Shown: positions 43,096-54,410 of the stretch, one piece after another | How the letters are laid out: every line of letters starts with the position of its first letter | Numbering within the stretch: the stretch's first letter is position 1 | Assembly (NCBI GenBank): GCA_014529385.2 | Contig: CM043942.1 | Location: forward strand, 58,895,684-58,959,683 | Origin: Adiantum capillus-veneris | Taxonomy: Eukaryota; Streptophyta; Polypodiopsida; Polypodiales; Pteridaceae | Direction of reading: 5' to 3' | DNA: 64,000 bases | Translations under genes and position numbers: made by a program | The notes under the pieces: model-generated | Seen by the model: the letters and a program-made list of their open reading frames with translations, nothing else | Database searches by the model: none | What the model was told of the DNA's origin: nothing

Positions 43096-45030
43096 CCAGG
43101 GGTTAACCTGCACCCGTAACCACACAGATTCACATACTCACACTCGCTTTCTGCAAACTTTCACTGCACACCTTGCCTTCGATCTTTCTCGGCTACACAC
43201 AATCACTTATAAACTCCAAGCATAATTGGCTCAACAACACACAACCATAACTGCTAATGGATAGCACACTCACCAAATCTAAAAACACACACTAAGCTCA
43301 CACAATCTCTCTCTCTGCACACCCGTACAAAAAGACCCGGAGCCAATGCTACCACGGGCGCTATGCATGAGACAAGACAAACAGACGAGAAGATTGGTGA
43401 CAAATTCAACACAAAAAAACCAGGTACAATGATGGCATTAATAACAAATATGCCTCGAAGCCTTTACACTTCGCCTTGCTTCATTAATCCGTGTGCAAAA
43501 ACCTAGCAGCTCTTCTTTCTTCTTCTATCTCTGTACCCTTTGTAAATGGCATCATCCCTTCTTTCTTGGCTCGACAGTTGCTATCCCTTTCTTGCACTCC
43601 CCATAAATGTCCTCCAGCTGCGCTGCTCATGGGCTTCAACAACGTGTAGATCTAATTAATTGGCACCCTTTCAAGCTCCCCAGCCTCTTTAACAGCCGTG
43701 CTCATCAACCTGTAGGCCAATACGTTCCTTGAAGCTCTTGAACTCCCCTTGTCATGAATTCGGCCATACACCAGATTGCTACAAGTTGTCCTCCCTTATC
43801 TCCCATAGTTAGTGACTCTTTATTTGCATCCTGTGGTTATGCTCTCTAGCCCACCTCTAATCGGTCTCTTATAGTGCCACTTAGATTCCCTTCAACCCTG
43901 GTCTGCAACCCGTGTTTACTGCTTCAAGTCTCAGTTTGTGTAGCGTTCCCAAGCTCCAATTACTTATGCAACTCCCAATCCCGGCTCTCCTCTGCAAGAG
44001 AATGCCCAACCAATAGTGCCGTTCTCTGGCCGCTCCAACTTGCCCAAGCCTGCTCACCATGGAGCGGCACCCTTCACACTTTTGAGCCCTGCACACAGCT
44101 CGCTGCCCTTCAAATGGTGCCCCATGCAACCACCCACATGGCGGCCTCCATGCCGGACCTGCGCTCGTCACGCAGTTTGGCCACCTCCTCATGCAACATA
44201 ATTTGTTTTCCTTTCTAAACTCCGAGCAACTCCTATCTTTACCTTATTAAAAAAATCATTGTGTGGACTACTTTCCCACGCAAAGAGGTCCCTTCGATCG
44301 CTGTCATGTCAAGCTCCGCACTCCCTTGCCCACCTCTTAAGCTCGTGCATGGTCATGATTCCTTCCCTTTCAAAAGCCAACCCCCGCGACGATTCTCGGC
44401 CAAGGATATTTCCGTCGAAAAATGATGAGCGTCATGGCCGTGCTGCTTCAAACTTGCTAGGATGCTCGACCCTCAACCTGCCATGCACCTCCCTTTGAAC
44501 ACATAAAAACCTTCAAGCTAGTTGACCTTGATGTCCGACTTGGCATATACATCATAGCACCTTTCGTCTTATAAGGCTTGAGAACCACAAATGACCTATA
44601 CAATGCCGCATTTGGCATACACATCCTGGAAGTAGAGTGTCCTGCAGACATCTCGATCAAAATCCCATATCATAATCCTCATAGCACATGTATCCAGCAT
44701 CGCTTGTCTCGTTCCCAACCTTGTGATATAAACACTTGCTCCTGTCACCTGTGATAGTAAGAAACAATTGCAATTTTTACTAGAGAGTGCTCCATCTCGG
44801 TGTACCTGTCTCCTGGCTACATCAAATGCCTGCTCAATGTCCCTGCCATTTGCCCGCAAACTGCCATGCCTGGGCTTCTTGCACTTCCATAGGCTAACCG
44901 TCTTCCGCTGTACCACCTACATATACACATACTCACCGGCACAATGAACTACAAGGTAAATTAGGGGAAGGAGAAGTGAGAGAAAGACATACACACAAAC
45001 TATAGATAGAATAGAGAGAGATATATTACC
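43096..45030. other. Uncharacterised block between the two halves of the CACTA transposase
   Basis: The minus-strand transposase exon ends at a donor-like CTTCAG/GTAATA near 45030 and coding resumes near 43095. The ~1.9 kb between is too long for the other introns here (85-95 bases). It includes a GC-rich part at 43990-44480 unlike its AT-rich surroundings. A minus-strand frame at 44596-44916 has no recognisable motif. It may be an inserted element, a captured fragment or a long intron. Confidence 0.4.
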
Positions 45031-45039
45031 TGAAGCATC

Positions 45040-46446
45040 TTGTGTCAATCATGGGACTTACAATTGAATGCTTCCACCCTTCTTCGCTATTGTGAATGCT
45101 CCCTTTAGCGACCTCATGTATCATGATGGTGTGCGAATAGAAGCAATGGTATGCTTCACTTTGTCTAATTCTTCTTTGGCTAGCATCCATGGTGCTTTAG
45201 GAAGCACAATCATTCTATTGGAGGCACGACGTGGAGCAACAGATACGGGGAGAGGTTTCAAAAGCCTCAAATCCTCTCTCGCACCCAAAGAGTCATTCTT
45301 GCCAATAATGTGGTCCCATAGTGTCTGGGATCCAAGAGGTGTTGTATTTTTAAGTCCTTCCAATATGGAAGCCTTTAAATATGGAATATCTTGACATACC
45401 TTTTGGTGGAGGACATGGCGCCGGATTGTTGTTGTGGTGCTCTCCCAAATGGTTGTCCAATCTGCCATCGTGAGCTTTAGAGGGGTCTTTCCATTTGTTG
45501 GATCCTTGTGCTTGCTATGCCCTTGGGGTGAGAAACGATGGTTGTTTGGATATATTACCTTACACAAGACATTGGGCCTCTCTGTAACCAATGATGACCC
45601 ACAAGTAGAACATGCATTATGCCCCAATGTGGACAACCCTACATACATATCATATTGTTAGACAGAGACAAAACTAAAGGGAGAGAGAGAGATAGATAGA
45701 GAGAGAGAGAGAGAGATAGAAATGGAGATACCAAAAATCTCTCCAAGCCCAAGATAGTCGTGCATAGTCCACATAAGGATTCCCCTCACAATGGCTTCTC
45801 TCCCCCCTTTGAAAGTGATACATTGACAACAAGAATGTCTCTCCATAACTCCTCCAGCTCCTCGATGAGGGGCTTGAGGTAAATGTCAATATTCAACACT
45901 TTGAACTTCCCTAGCACAAGCAAGGAAAGAAGTATATTGCCCTTCTTGGTTGTCTCCCATGGTGGAATATTGTAGTTGACGATCACCACAGGCCAAGTGC
46001 TCCATGAAGTAGACTTAGTGCTGAAGGGGTTGACACCATCACTTGCTAACCCAAGCCTCAAGTATTGAGGCTCCAACCCAAACTTTGTCCATTGAGTTTT
46101 AATGTGCCTCCATGCAGGTGAATCGGTAGGGACATGCATCATTCCATCATTTGAGCGGTGGTTGGCGTGCCATGCGAGAAGCTCCATGGTAAACTTGATT
46201 CTAAACATGTTTTGAATATGAGGAATTAATGAAAAATGTCTCAATACCTTGTAGGGTAGGTGTGTCCTGCTCACTCCGGTCTTGTATTCTTCCTCCCCGC
46301 ACATGGGACATGAGGTAGCATGTGCGTGCTCATTGCGGTATAGCATGCAATCGTTGATGCACGCATGGATGTTCTCATACCCCATTCCAAGTGCAATGAC
46401 ATACAATCTACCTCGTCAACAATCAGGAGGCATGTGGTGATCTTTT
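45040..46446 (-). pseudogene. CACTA transposase core exons (Transposase_21)
   Basis: From about 46446 on the minus strand: LPKDHHMPPDC, a TGA, RGRLYVIALGMGYENIHACINDCMLYR, then CPMCGEEEY, MELLAWHANHRSNDG, LGLASDGVNPFSTKSTSWSTWPVVIVNYNIPPW. This is the TNPD/TNP2-type Transposase_21 pattern (IHACxNDC, W-H-R, L-DGxNPF, SxWPVxxxxYNxPPW). A frame change near 45800 leads to IVRGILMWTMHDYLGLGEIFG; a ~95-base GT-AG intron filled with a (TC)n tract follows; the next exon has GHNACSTCGSSL, then YPNNHRF and LPKAPWMLAKEELDKVKH. The protein would bind and cut element ends; this copy cannot. Confidence 0.85.
45681..45722. repeat. (GA)n/(GATA) microsatellite inside a CACTA transposase intron
   Basis: About 42 bases of GA repeat with GATA interruptions lie between the donor and acceptor of the intron joining GLGEIFG to GHNACSTCG. 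Confidence 0.85.
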
Positions 46447-46706
46447 GGCAACATTCTGCCCATCAAACTACAATAAGCAAGCATACTAGTACAATTCCTA
46501 GGAGGCGGCACCATAAAACGAGTGAAGAGTATATAAAAGGCCATATTTCAAACTTACCCAAGGAGTGCATGGACACTTGCATTGCTCCAACCGAATTTCA
46601 CTTGCAAGTTGAGGAGTTCGAATGATGAATGGAGCGCCGAGTACTGTGTACCATCATAAAGAGATATTCGACCGCTCGCCATCAATCTATCCTCCATTGC
46701 TGCTGC

Positions 46707-47132
46707 CTACTGCGTGCAAGGTTGGCAATCCTCCTCGCACGTGTCGCGTTCATGAGCTAGTAATTCATCACACATGTCAAACATGTACTCATCCTCTGCT
46801 TCGAAGTGCGATTGAGATGCCACAGGAGCTGTCAAAGTAGAGCTAATGGGAAGATCACCATGCAGTGCAACAAAATCATCCAATAGATCTTGCCTCTGTT
46901 GTTCGACCTTGCGAAACGTTCCACCACCATTGAACACATACCAATGGGGCACCTCCTCAAGCGATGGGTGGGTGGCGCTCTCATCTCTCTGAGTGCTTCT
47001 TTGAAGATGCCAAAGCCCTTAGTTCTCCACGTGCTCCAATGCAATGTGTCTCAAGCGAAGGATTGCCCTTTTGCACTTAACGCAAGGACAACAAAGTTTT
47101 TTCCTAAGGCCATGATCATCCCAGTCGATGTC
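46707..47132 (-). pseudogene. CACTA transposase N-terminal exon (Transpos_assoc domain)
   Basis: The minus strand after an acceptor-like GTGTGTAG at 47133 reads DIDWDDHGLRKKLCCPCVKCKRAI...RHIALEH, a stop, then in other frames EVPHWYVFNGGGTFRKVEQQ, ending at 46707. CPCxKC followed by an H-containing segment is the zinc-like signature of the Transpos_assoc domain at the start of CACTA transposases. At least one stop and one frame change are present. The next transposase exon starts about 90 bases beyond an intron-like GTAAGT...TGTAG near 46470-46555. Confidence 0.65.
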
Positions 47133-48005
47133 CTACACACACAATAAATTTTTTATTTAGTCATGTGCCCTAAAAGAAAAGAAAATTAGAAAACGTTCTA
47201 AATTCTAATAAAAAAAGGAAATGAAGCTAAGTTCAAAGAGAATAAAGAGCAATGAGTGATAAAATTATTTTTAAATAAAAGTGGACTTAAAAAATACAAT
47301 TAATAAACATCTAAAAGTACTCATCAAAAAATTAAAAATCGTCATCAAAAAACTCAAAAGGCTAAGAAATGAAATAATTAATATCTAAGGGTAGAGGGGG
47401 TGTACCCCCCTCCCCCCCCCTCTGCAACCTTGAATATGCTTTTATCCATTTGAAATGGCGATACGCGGCAATAAGCACGATAATACCTGCGGCAATGGTC
47501 GCGATAATATCCACAGTAAAGCTTGGCGCCTAAAAAAGGAAAAAGGGTAAAGTATGCCACATTTTTTCTGCATACTCTACCCTCCTTCCTCTCCGTCATC
47601 GCTATGTCTTCAAGCTCCCCCCCCCCCCCCCCCCCCTCCCCCCTCCACCTCCCACACCATCACTCCCTCTCTCCACCTTCTGCCTCTCACAAACACAACA
47701 CACACACACATACACACACACAAACACACACTCATGTTCGGGTAGAGGAGAATCTCGTCAAAGGGGGTTTTCCACACTTATCCTTGGAAGCTCAACCTAG
47801 CCAACAACCGTGCTACAACCAAAGGTAATCACAACCCCCCCCCCCCCCCTTTCCCTATTGTATTCTACTCCACAAAATTGTGATGTAGATGAAATCTCTT
47901 CGTGCATGGTAGGAAACGTTAGATTTGTTAGAATCTCTTCATGTTAGATTTGTTTGCAAATGATAGATAGAGAGAGAGATATATAGATGGAGAAAGAGAA
48001 AGATG

Positions 48006-48006
<1 letters not shown>
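47133..48006. other. Low-complexity segment: C-runs, (CA)n and possible CACTA subterminal end
   Basis: It holds C-runs at about 47407-47420, 47617-47640 and 47835-47849, and a CA-rich tract at 47689-47731. Inverted counterparts of the left-flank TTATCG motifs lie at 47458-47515. No gene is seen. Confidence 0.5.
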
Positions 48007-48059
<53 letters not shown>

Positions 48060-48130
48060 ACAAGAGATAGAGAGAGAGAGAGAGAGAGAGGAAAGAGGAA
48101 AAGAGAGAGGGAGAGAGAGATAGAGAGGGT

Positions 48131-48188
<58 letters not shown>

Positions 48189-48248
48189 GAGGGAAAGAGA
48201 CAGAGAAATAGAGGGAAAGAGAGACCGATAGATAGAGATAGAGAGGGA

Positions 48249-48315
<67 letters not shown>
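48007..48315. repeat. Long (GA)n tract with GATA and GGAAA interruptions
   Basis: More than 300 bases are almost pure GA. It adjoins the 3' end of the minus-strand LINE. Long RERERE-type frames here are compositional artefacts. Confidence 0.97.
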
Positions 48316-48318
<3 letters not shown>

Positions 48319-48354
48319 TATATTTTATTATCGTCCTTGGAGGTCAAATATGAT

Positions 48355-48990
48355 CTATGGGACCAAAGTTACATGTGATGTAGTATGTGCATGGCTGATG
48401 AGTGACTCTTGATGCTCCAAAATTGTGGTGATGAGAGTCGCAATGGAGAGCCCACATTGTGGTTGGGAGAGGAAAGTGTGTAGGTCTAAGTTAAGGCTCA
48501 AAAGAGAGAAGCAAGTTCGGATGTGACCAAAAGCTGAGCACTCTAGTAGTGTGTGGTACTCAGATTCTCGAACTTGCAGTGAGCATAATGTGCATAGTCG
48601 ATTTGACTCTTCTCCATTGCCCCAACGCCCTATCTCACATCGAAGGAAATGGGAGCTAAGCCGAATGGCTGCGATAGTGCGTATTGTCGACAAGGGGATA
48701 TGATCAATCATGTAAGTGTGAGTACGGTTTCCTCTTTCAACGAAGAACATGGTTTTGTAGTTGGGGGCAATATGGGTGGTGTAATGTATGAAGTGTGACC
48801 CACCGGATTTCTCCCAAGCCGTAATACATTGGTGTTGTAGAAAAGCTTCATCCACTTGGGAGTCAATTGAAGCATCATGGAGCAAGTGTAATGCATCCCA
48901 TCTCCCAAACCACTTCTTTATATATTGCATCCATCCTGTGCTCAACATCTTGCTTTTATGCGTCTTTTGAACTTTTTGCTTGCTTCCCAT
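48355..48990 (-). pseudogene. LINE ORF2 C-terminal region with zinc-like CCHC motif
   Basis: Residues near the end read RLSSHFLRCEIGRWG, RLCTLCSLQ and EYHTLLECSAFGHIR, the C-terminal pattern RxxxHxLxxExGR...CxxC...ExExHxLxxC common to L1-like and related LINEs. It is proposed to help bind the RNA or target. Confidence 0.75.
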
Positions 48991-49202
48991 GCAATTGTAG
49001 GAAGTCGATGTGAGGGGTTTTGACGCATCTTTATCACGTACTCCACAACCCTTTCCATGCCCATAACCTCAATTGGAAGAGATCCCGACTCAAGAAGTAG
49101 GAGCATATATAGTGTTTGTGTCTTAATTTGGAGAAAGTTTGTAAGAAAACACTTTTGGACATTCTCAAACTCTTTCCAAGTAGACTTTGAGATGCTCGCG
49201 CC

Positions 49203-50083
49203 TCACACTTCAACTCCATCAAGAAGAACTTGTGTCACCAATGCATCAAAAAGATAGTTCTTGAGAACCCAACACATGTTCTCAAATGCATAATATGCTC
49301 TCTTTCCCTCTTCCAAAAGACTCATAGCACATTCATGCCACTTGTGATTGGACGGAACCTCAAGGCTAAGGTACTTGAAGCTCTTAACAACTTCAAGTGT
49401 CTCATTGTTGTACACAATGCATGGCTTCTCCTTATGGTTGGTTTTCACAAGCATAACCTTTGTTTTGGATTCATTCACAATCAATCCACTATGCAAGAAA
49501 AAGTTCTCAAGGACAACCATAATCTTTTGTGCATCTTCTATAGTGTGTGCTAGAAGCACTACATCATCCGCATACAAGAAAAGCATGATTACCACATTGC
49601 AAATAGTGACCTCTTCAATGCCTTCTTCTTGCATAAAGTCAAGTACCACTTGTTCCAATTGATCAATGCATAGACCAAAGAGAGTTAGTGACAACACACA
49701 TCCTTGTTTAACCCCAATAGTGCTTACAAATTTTTTTGAAATTTCTCTCCCATACGCAATTGACAAATCACCTTCTCATAGATTCCCAAAACCGCAAGCA
49801 TAAACTCACTTGGCACTTGGAGTTCTTCCATCCTTCTCCACAAATTGTTACGTGGAATCATATCAAAGGCTTCCTTAAAGTCCACAAAACAACAATACAA
49901 TTGCTTGCCTTTCAACCAGCTTTCCTCCATGAGAACACAAAGAGTGACAAGATGATTAATGATGCTATGGCATCGACAAAAACCCGATTGCCCCTTTGCA
50001 CGCTTGTTATTCTCTTCAGTCCAATCATTCAACTTTGTCTCCATTGTGCACCCAAATAAATTTGCCATAAGAGACCCAATCAT
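49203..50083 (-). pseudogene. LINE reverse transcriptase
   Basis: The minus strand has, upstream of 50083, NNxRAIMIGSLMANLFG (the usual NYRPI motif with a stop in place of Y), GQSGFCRCHSIINHL, LYCCFVDFKEAFDMIPR, then a frame change near 49740, GVKQGCVLSLTLFGLCID, the catalytic FLYADDVVLLA and LIVNESKTKVM. These are RT blocks 1-5 of a LINE. The CFVDF-KAFD form differs from the LLDFEKAFD usual in plant L1. Confidence 0.9.
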
Positions 50084-50144
50084 TATGGCCCGTTAGTTGT
50101 TTACATTTGTTACATCCCCAAATTTATGCAAAGACTAAACCCAT

Positions 50145-51358
50145 TTAATACTCCAACTGGATACCATGTTGAATTGCAAGGTTGAACACATCACACATCC
50201 ACTCATGGGTAAAATCTCCCGTCCATTTGATCATCTTTGGCTTGATACCTTGAAGATGTCCCGCTTTGCGAGTGGCAAACTTTTGAAGCCCACCGCATAC
50301 ATCCTTGATAGTAAAAAAAGAGGGCATACATGGAAGTGAACCATAAAATGAAAATTTTTCAGCATTTGCTTGATCATTTAATTGTCTAAAATGTGTGTAC
50401 ATATCCACCAAGACTCAAGTTACCAAAATTCTCAACCCGCTTGCCCCTCAAGTTTCTCAAAAATCTTCCACATGCATGTGCCTTTTCTTGGACTTGAAAA
50501 AGTTGTTGCTTTACTTCCCATCTCCTTCTCTCCTTTCGAATGAATGCCTTGTATGTACGCAAATGTCTTTGATAGTTGTCTTTATCCATAGTTGCATCAA
50601 GATTTATCGAGGATTTTTGAGCATCTTGGCATTCTTTATTAAACCACCTTTTGCATAATCTATCTTTGTTGATACCATGGAGATGCTTTACGGCAAATCA
50701 TTCTTCGGCACACGAACAAATAACTTTCTTGAAAGCTTCCCAATTAGTTTCCAATGGTGCATCATATTGAAGCTTTGTCCTCCATAATTTTTACTCAACC
50801 ATTTCAATGTACATTGGTGCCCGTTTGAAATAAAAAAATAGTGATATTTTCTCTTTCCTTTGGCTGAGATTATCATCCTTAGTTGCTTCTCCACATGAAA
50901 TGTCAATACATATAGTGCGATGGTTGGATTCTGGGATCCATTGGCTAAACATAAAACTCTTTATGCGATACGTGATGGATTCGGAGAGTAGTGTATAGTC
51001 AATCACATGCACTATCCCCATTATGTCTCCTACAAATAAATCCATTGGTTCCACTCCGCAAAGATACACCATTGACAATGAGCATACCGATGCTACTACA
51101 CATGTGTAAAAGGAGCTTTTCATAGTGATCCAGCTCTTTCTCATCCATTGAAGTATGATCATACAAGTAAACTTCCTCCAACTCCCTTGAAGTGTATGGC
51201 ATATCAAATTGTTGAGTATTATGTTGCAATATTTTTGTGCGAGCATTCATATCCCCAAACACAATAACATCACCTTCACCTTTGAAATAAGAAATGCGCT
51301 CTTCTAAATTAAAAAAATGACTGATCTCTATCCACGCAAGCATAAAAGGGGGAATCAT
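50145..51358 (-). pseudogene. LINE endonuclease (APE-type) and linker to RT
   Basis: The minus strand from 51358 shows VIVFGDMNARTKIL, an apurinic-endonuclease signature, then LRSGTNGFICRRHNGD in one frame and, in the overlapping frame, MDLFVGDIMGIVHVIDYTLLSESITYRIKSF and WIPESNHRTICIDI. The latter corresponds to the SDHxxI motif with D changed to N. The linker 50589-50145 has basic coiled segments and FNLAIQHG, typical before RT. At least three frame changes are present. Confidence 0.75.
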
Positions 51359-51779
51359 GTTGAGAAATGTAGCAATCGTCTACAAAACTGGGTGCTCTTT
51401 TTGGTGTCATAATTTTCATCCATACATAATGTTTGTACTTGTCATTTTTCACATTGATACAAAATCTTCTAGTCCTTTCTTAACCATACATGCTACCCCT
51501 CCTTGTCCTCTTTGTTGCTTGAGATTCTTTGACCACATCAATGAATGTACATTGTAATCCTCCCAGCCTCGTTAATCCTTTGTGTATCATGCTCCCAAAT
51601 TTTAGCAAGAGGTACAACATCGGATTTTCTTGTTAGTTAATCAATGCTAACCTCCGCATTCCATGGGTATCCATTAACATTTCAAAAGCATATTTTCAAT
51701 TGTAACTCGGTCTCGTAGGTCACGCATCCCTATTTGATCAAGGGAATTGCCTCCTCCTTGGGCACATTTTCATCGTGAG

Positions 51780-52620
51780 AGATCTTCATATACAAAACAT
51801 TTTGTATCTCTCAAATAGATCCAAATATTATCAAGAATAATCTTTCACTTGGTCTCATCAGGCATGATGCATACAATTGGCCGTTCTCCGGAGCGAGGAG
51901 CTCCTTGCTTCCCCACTCTATGTGCTCCATTGACCATAACTCTAGACATGCCAAAGTGTATTTTGAAGAAATATTTGATAACAATGGCAAGAGAAGAAGG
52001 TGTCTCTAACTTCTCTTAGGGAATTCCACGAATAACAATGTTATTGGAACGTCGCTTTCGTTCCTTCAACTCCTCCACATGCACATTCTAAACATTCTTT
52101 GTTTGAACCATAGCTTGCATGAGTGAGGAATTAGAAACCACATTGCTACCACATACATCAGCCCAAGACTTGTTTGTGCATACATTTTTCATGTCGCATA
52201 CATCCCGGCTCATGGTGTCACATTTATTCTCTTTCAATACATGGTCATGCTCTACTTTGCTCATCCGCTCCTTCAAAGCATTGAAGCCCACAAGAGAGCG
52301 TTTACATTCCTTGACTCCCTCTTCAGTTGCATCAAACGTGTTGTTTGCATCTCAAGTGTCCTCTTGAGATTCTCATTTTCAACCACAAGTACCCTTAGTG
52401 TGCCATTCTCCATTGCAAGTGCTCGTAAGTCTTAGCCTTGTTTGTTTGTTGTCTCTTGCAATGATACCAAGTATGCCATGATCATAGTTTGTGATGTCGC
52501 TGGTTGGGTGGTTGTGCTGCTATCTCCGCACTTAGGAGATTTTGGATCATTTTCCACAATGTTTGTGGACCTTGTTGAAGAAGAAGAACCCTTGCGAGTG
52601 CCATAAGACATTGTATGTAA
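51780..52620 (-). pseudogene. LINE ORF1 relic: coiled coil and RRM-like domain
   Basis: The minus strand from the ATG near 52620 reads MSYGTRKGSSSSTRSTN, MIMAYLVSLQETTNKQG, a stop, and a heptad-like NGTLRVLVVENENLKRTLEMQ. After frame changes, 52085-51785 gives ELKERKRRSNNIVIRGIP, MVNGAHRVGKQGAP, GERPIVCIMPDETK and ILDNIWIYLRDTKCFVYEDL. The order coiled coil then NNIVIRGIP...HRVG...RPIV...IL...L.....VYEDL resembles the RRM part of L1-type ORF1p (Transposase_22-like) and not the DUF4283/zinc-knuckle ORF1 usual in plant L1. The assignment rests on pattern only. Confidence 0.55.
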
Positions 52621-52851
52621 AATAAGAGATGAGAGTCAATTTTCCTGAACCTGTTCACTTTGGAAATGTTGCAACAGAAACACCTTTCATAACTCTGATT
52701 TTTTTTGCCTTTACATCAATGCGTAGAGGGTTTTGTGCTCTTTGACTGAGGCTATAGATCACCCAAATCCGAGTTCGGATGAATAAGTTATGATCAAAAT
52801 AGTGAATTGTTGTCTAGTGGGTCCAAAAATGGCTACGTTTTTGTTTTTTGT

Positions 52852-52852
<1 letters not shown>

Positions 52853-52903
<51 letters not shown>

Positions 52904-52913
52904 GAGAGGGGAA

Positions 52914-52965
<52 letters not shown>
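52853..52965. repeat. (GA)n tract between the two LINEs
   Basis: About 110 bases of GA repeat with one GGAAGAGAGGGGAAAGAGACA interruption. It begins two bases after the presumed 5' end of the minus-strand LINE. Confidence 0.97.
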
Positions 52966-52967
<2 letters not shown>

Positions 52968-53134
52968 GAGACAGAGAAAAATGATGGGGAGGACCAGAGC
53001 TCCTGCGTTCGGGGATTAGGTCACAGCTGGCCTACGTATCCTTGGAGGTGGGTTGTGTATGTAGCAAACCCGCCATAGCTCGCCGAACTCTCAAAACGCT
53101 ACACAATCAGGTCCTCTCTTTACTAAATTGAGCA

Positions 53135-54410
53135 ATGGCTCTTCCCACCCCCTTTTGCTTGAATCCCTGTGAGGCATCCATGCCTCCCTTGGTCTATGAA
53201 CGAGAGATGATGTCAGTCACTACTCTTACCTCATGCTTAACTGAGGCCCTAACCTCTGACCCTTCTGTTAAGGGGGTGCACACGGTTACTTTACCTTCCC
53301 AATTGGTTATGGCTCAAGTATTTGTATTCAAATCACGAGCTATCGTTTTGTACTTCACTGGAAAACTCCCCCCCTTGCATGAAATTGCAGGGTTTCTTGA
53401 TCAAGGATTTATGAAGACTGTAGTTGATAAAGTGTTCTACAATGGGTTAGGACTATATGAACTCCTTTTCTTCTTGCCTGAAGACCAAAAGGCCTTTCAA
53501 AATTCATCCACCATCATTTTATGTGGACAAGTTGTCCATGTCTTCCCCTAGGAGTCGATCAAATAGATTAAGGAGGAGCTTTTGTCCAAATGTCTTTTCT
53601 GGGTAGATTTTGTGGATTTACATGCCTTCTTGTGGCCTAGTATCAAGGACCTGGCTGCTTCATTAGGCAAAGTATTGTTTGCCCCTACTATCAATTGCCC
53701 CAACAGAAACAGGGCATGTGTAATGTGGAATACTGATACACCCATGCCTGACACACTAGAAATTGAACTAGAATCTATTGGTAGGTTGGTCATATATTTA
53801 AAGTGGGGAAAACTAGCAAGATCATGTTATCATTGTGGCAATCTAGGTCACTTTTCAAAAAATTACCCTACTCTGGCTAGAGACTCAATTGAACTCATTC
53901 CTTCATTTCTTGGCAGCAAACAGCTAATCCCTAGAGACCAAATTTTTAGTTAAGCTAGAAGGCCACCAAGCTAGCAAAAATGCCCCACCATCTCCAACAA
54001 ATGTTTCACCTAAATATCCTGCTCCTCTAGGCAGGTATAAGTCAGCCCTACAAAGTAACAAGAACAAAACCCTACCTCATGCAGGGAACCAGGCAAGCTC
54101 CTCACCATCTACCTAGAAAAACCTAAGACCCATGGAAAAGGGGAAAAGGGCAGTGTATGTTGAAGGATTTCAGTTGTCCAAGAAAACCTTCAGATCTAAA
54201 ACAGGTTTTTCTGGCTATGCATCTCCGAATACCTTTGATATCTTACATGAAATCCCCTCCCCAGACACCCTGGATGCTATTGACTCTGTTATCCTCCAAC
54301 ACTCAGTAGTTAAAAACAATGCATGCCACATCAACTTAGAAGTACACATGTCTGACTCCCCAAGTGATGATGACACTCAATTGGTCTTAGATATTCCCCC
54401 CTCCTCATGA
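53135..54410 (+). pseudogene. L1 ORF1: DUF4283-like domain and zinc knuckle
   Basis: The ATG at 53135 starts a frame with AQVFVFKSRAIVLYFTGKLPPL and LFFLPEDQKAFQNSSTIILCGQVVHVFP, a DUF4283-like pattern. A TAG at 53549-53551 is followed in the same frame by LFWVDFVDLHAFLWPS, RLVIYLKWGKLARSCYHCGNLGHFSKNYP. The zinc knuckle has its last cysteine changed to tyrosine (CX2CX4HX4Y). A frame change near 53945 leads to a polar Pro/Ser-rich tail with a TAG near 54114 and an end at 54408-54410. ORF1 proteins coat LINE RNA. Confidence 0.8.

Larger units (their letters stand above)
40432..47520 (-). mobile_element. CACTA (En/Spm-type) DNA transposon relic; ends not resolved
   Basis: The minus strand encodes, in order, Transpos_assoc, Transposase_21, DUF4218 and DUF4216 domains, the standard set of a plant CACTA transposase. 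Shared TTATCGTGCT/TTATCGCG-like motifs in opposite orientation at the two flanks suggest subterminal repeats. I found no matching CACTA...TAGTG termini, so the outer limits are estimates. Coding is broken by stops, frame changes and an internal block at 43095-45030. Confidence 0.75.
48318..52850 (-). mobile_element. Non-LTR retrotransposon (LINE), minus strand, near full length, flanked by (GA)n tracts
   Basis: The minus strand holds, from right to left, an ORF1 relic starting near 52620, an APE-type endonuclease (51360-50800), RT (50083-49203) and a C-terminal cysteine/histidine region (48990-48355). The element lies exactly between the (GA)n tract ending at 48315 and the one starting at 52853. 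There are many frame changes and stops. The two flanking tracts suggest insertion into a GA microsatellite. Confidence 0.8.

Noticed and set aside
43881-44218. Open frames on both strands in the GC-rich block
   Set aside because: Overlapping frames on both strands in GC-rich DNA; no domain. Kept only as part of an uncharacterised block.
48003-48317. Long open frames of RERERE or SLSLSL type on both strands
   Set aside because: They are produced by the (GA)n microsatellite; no coding signal.
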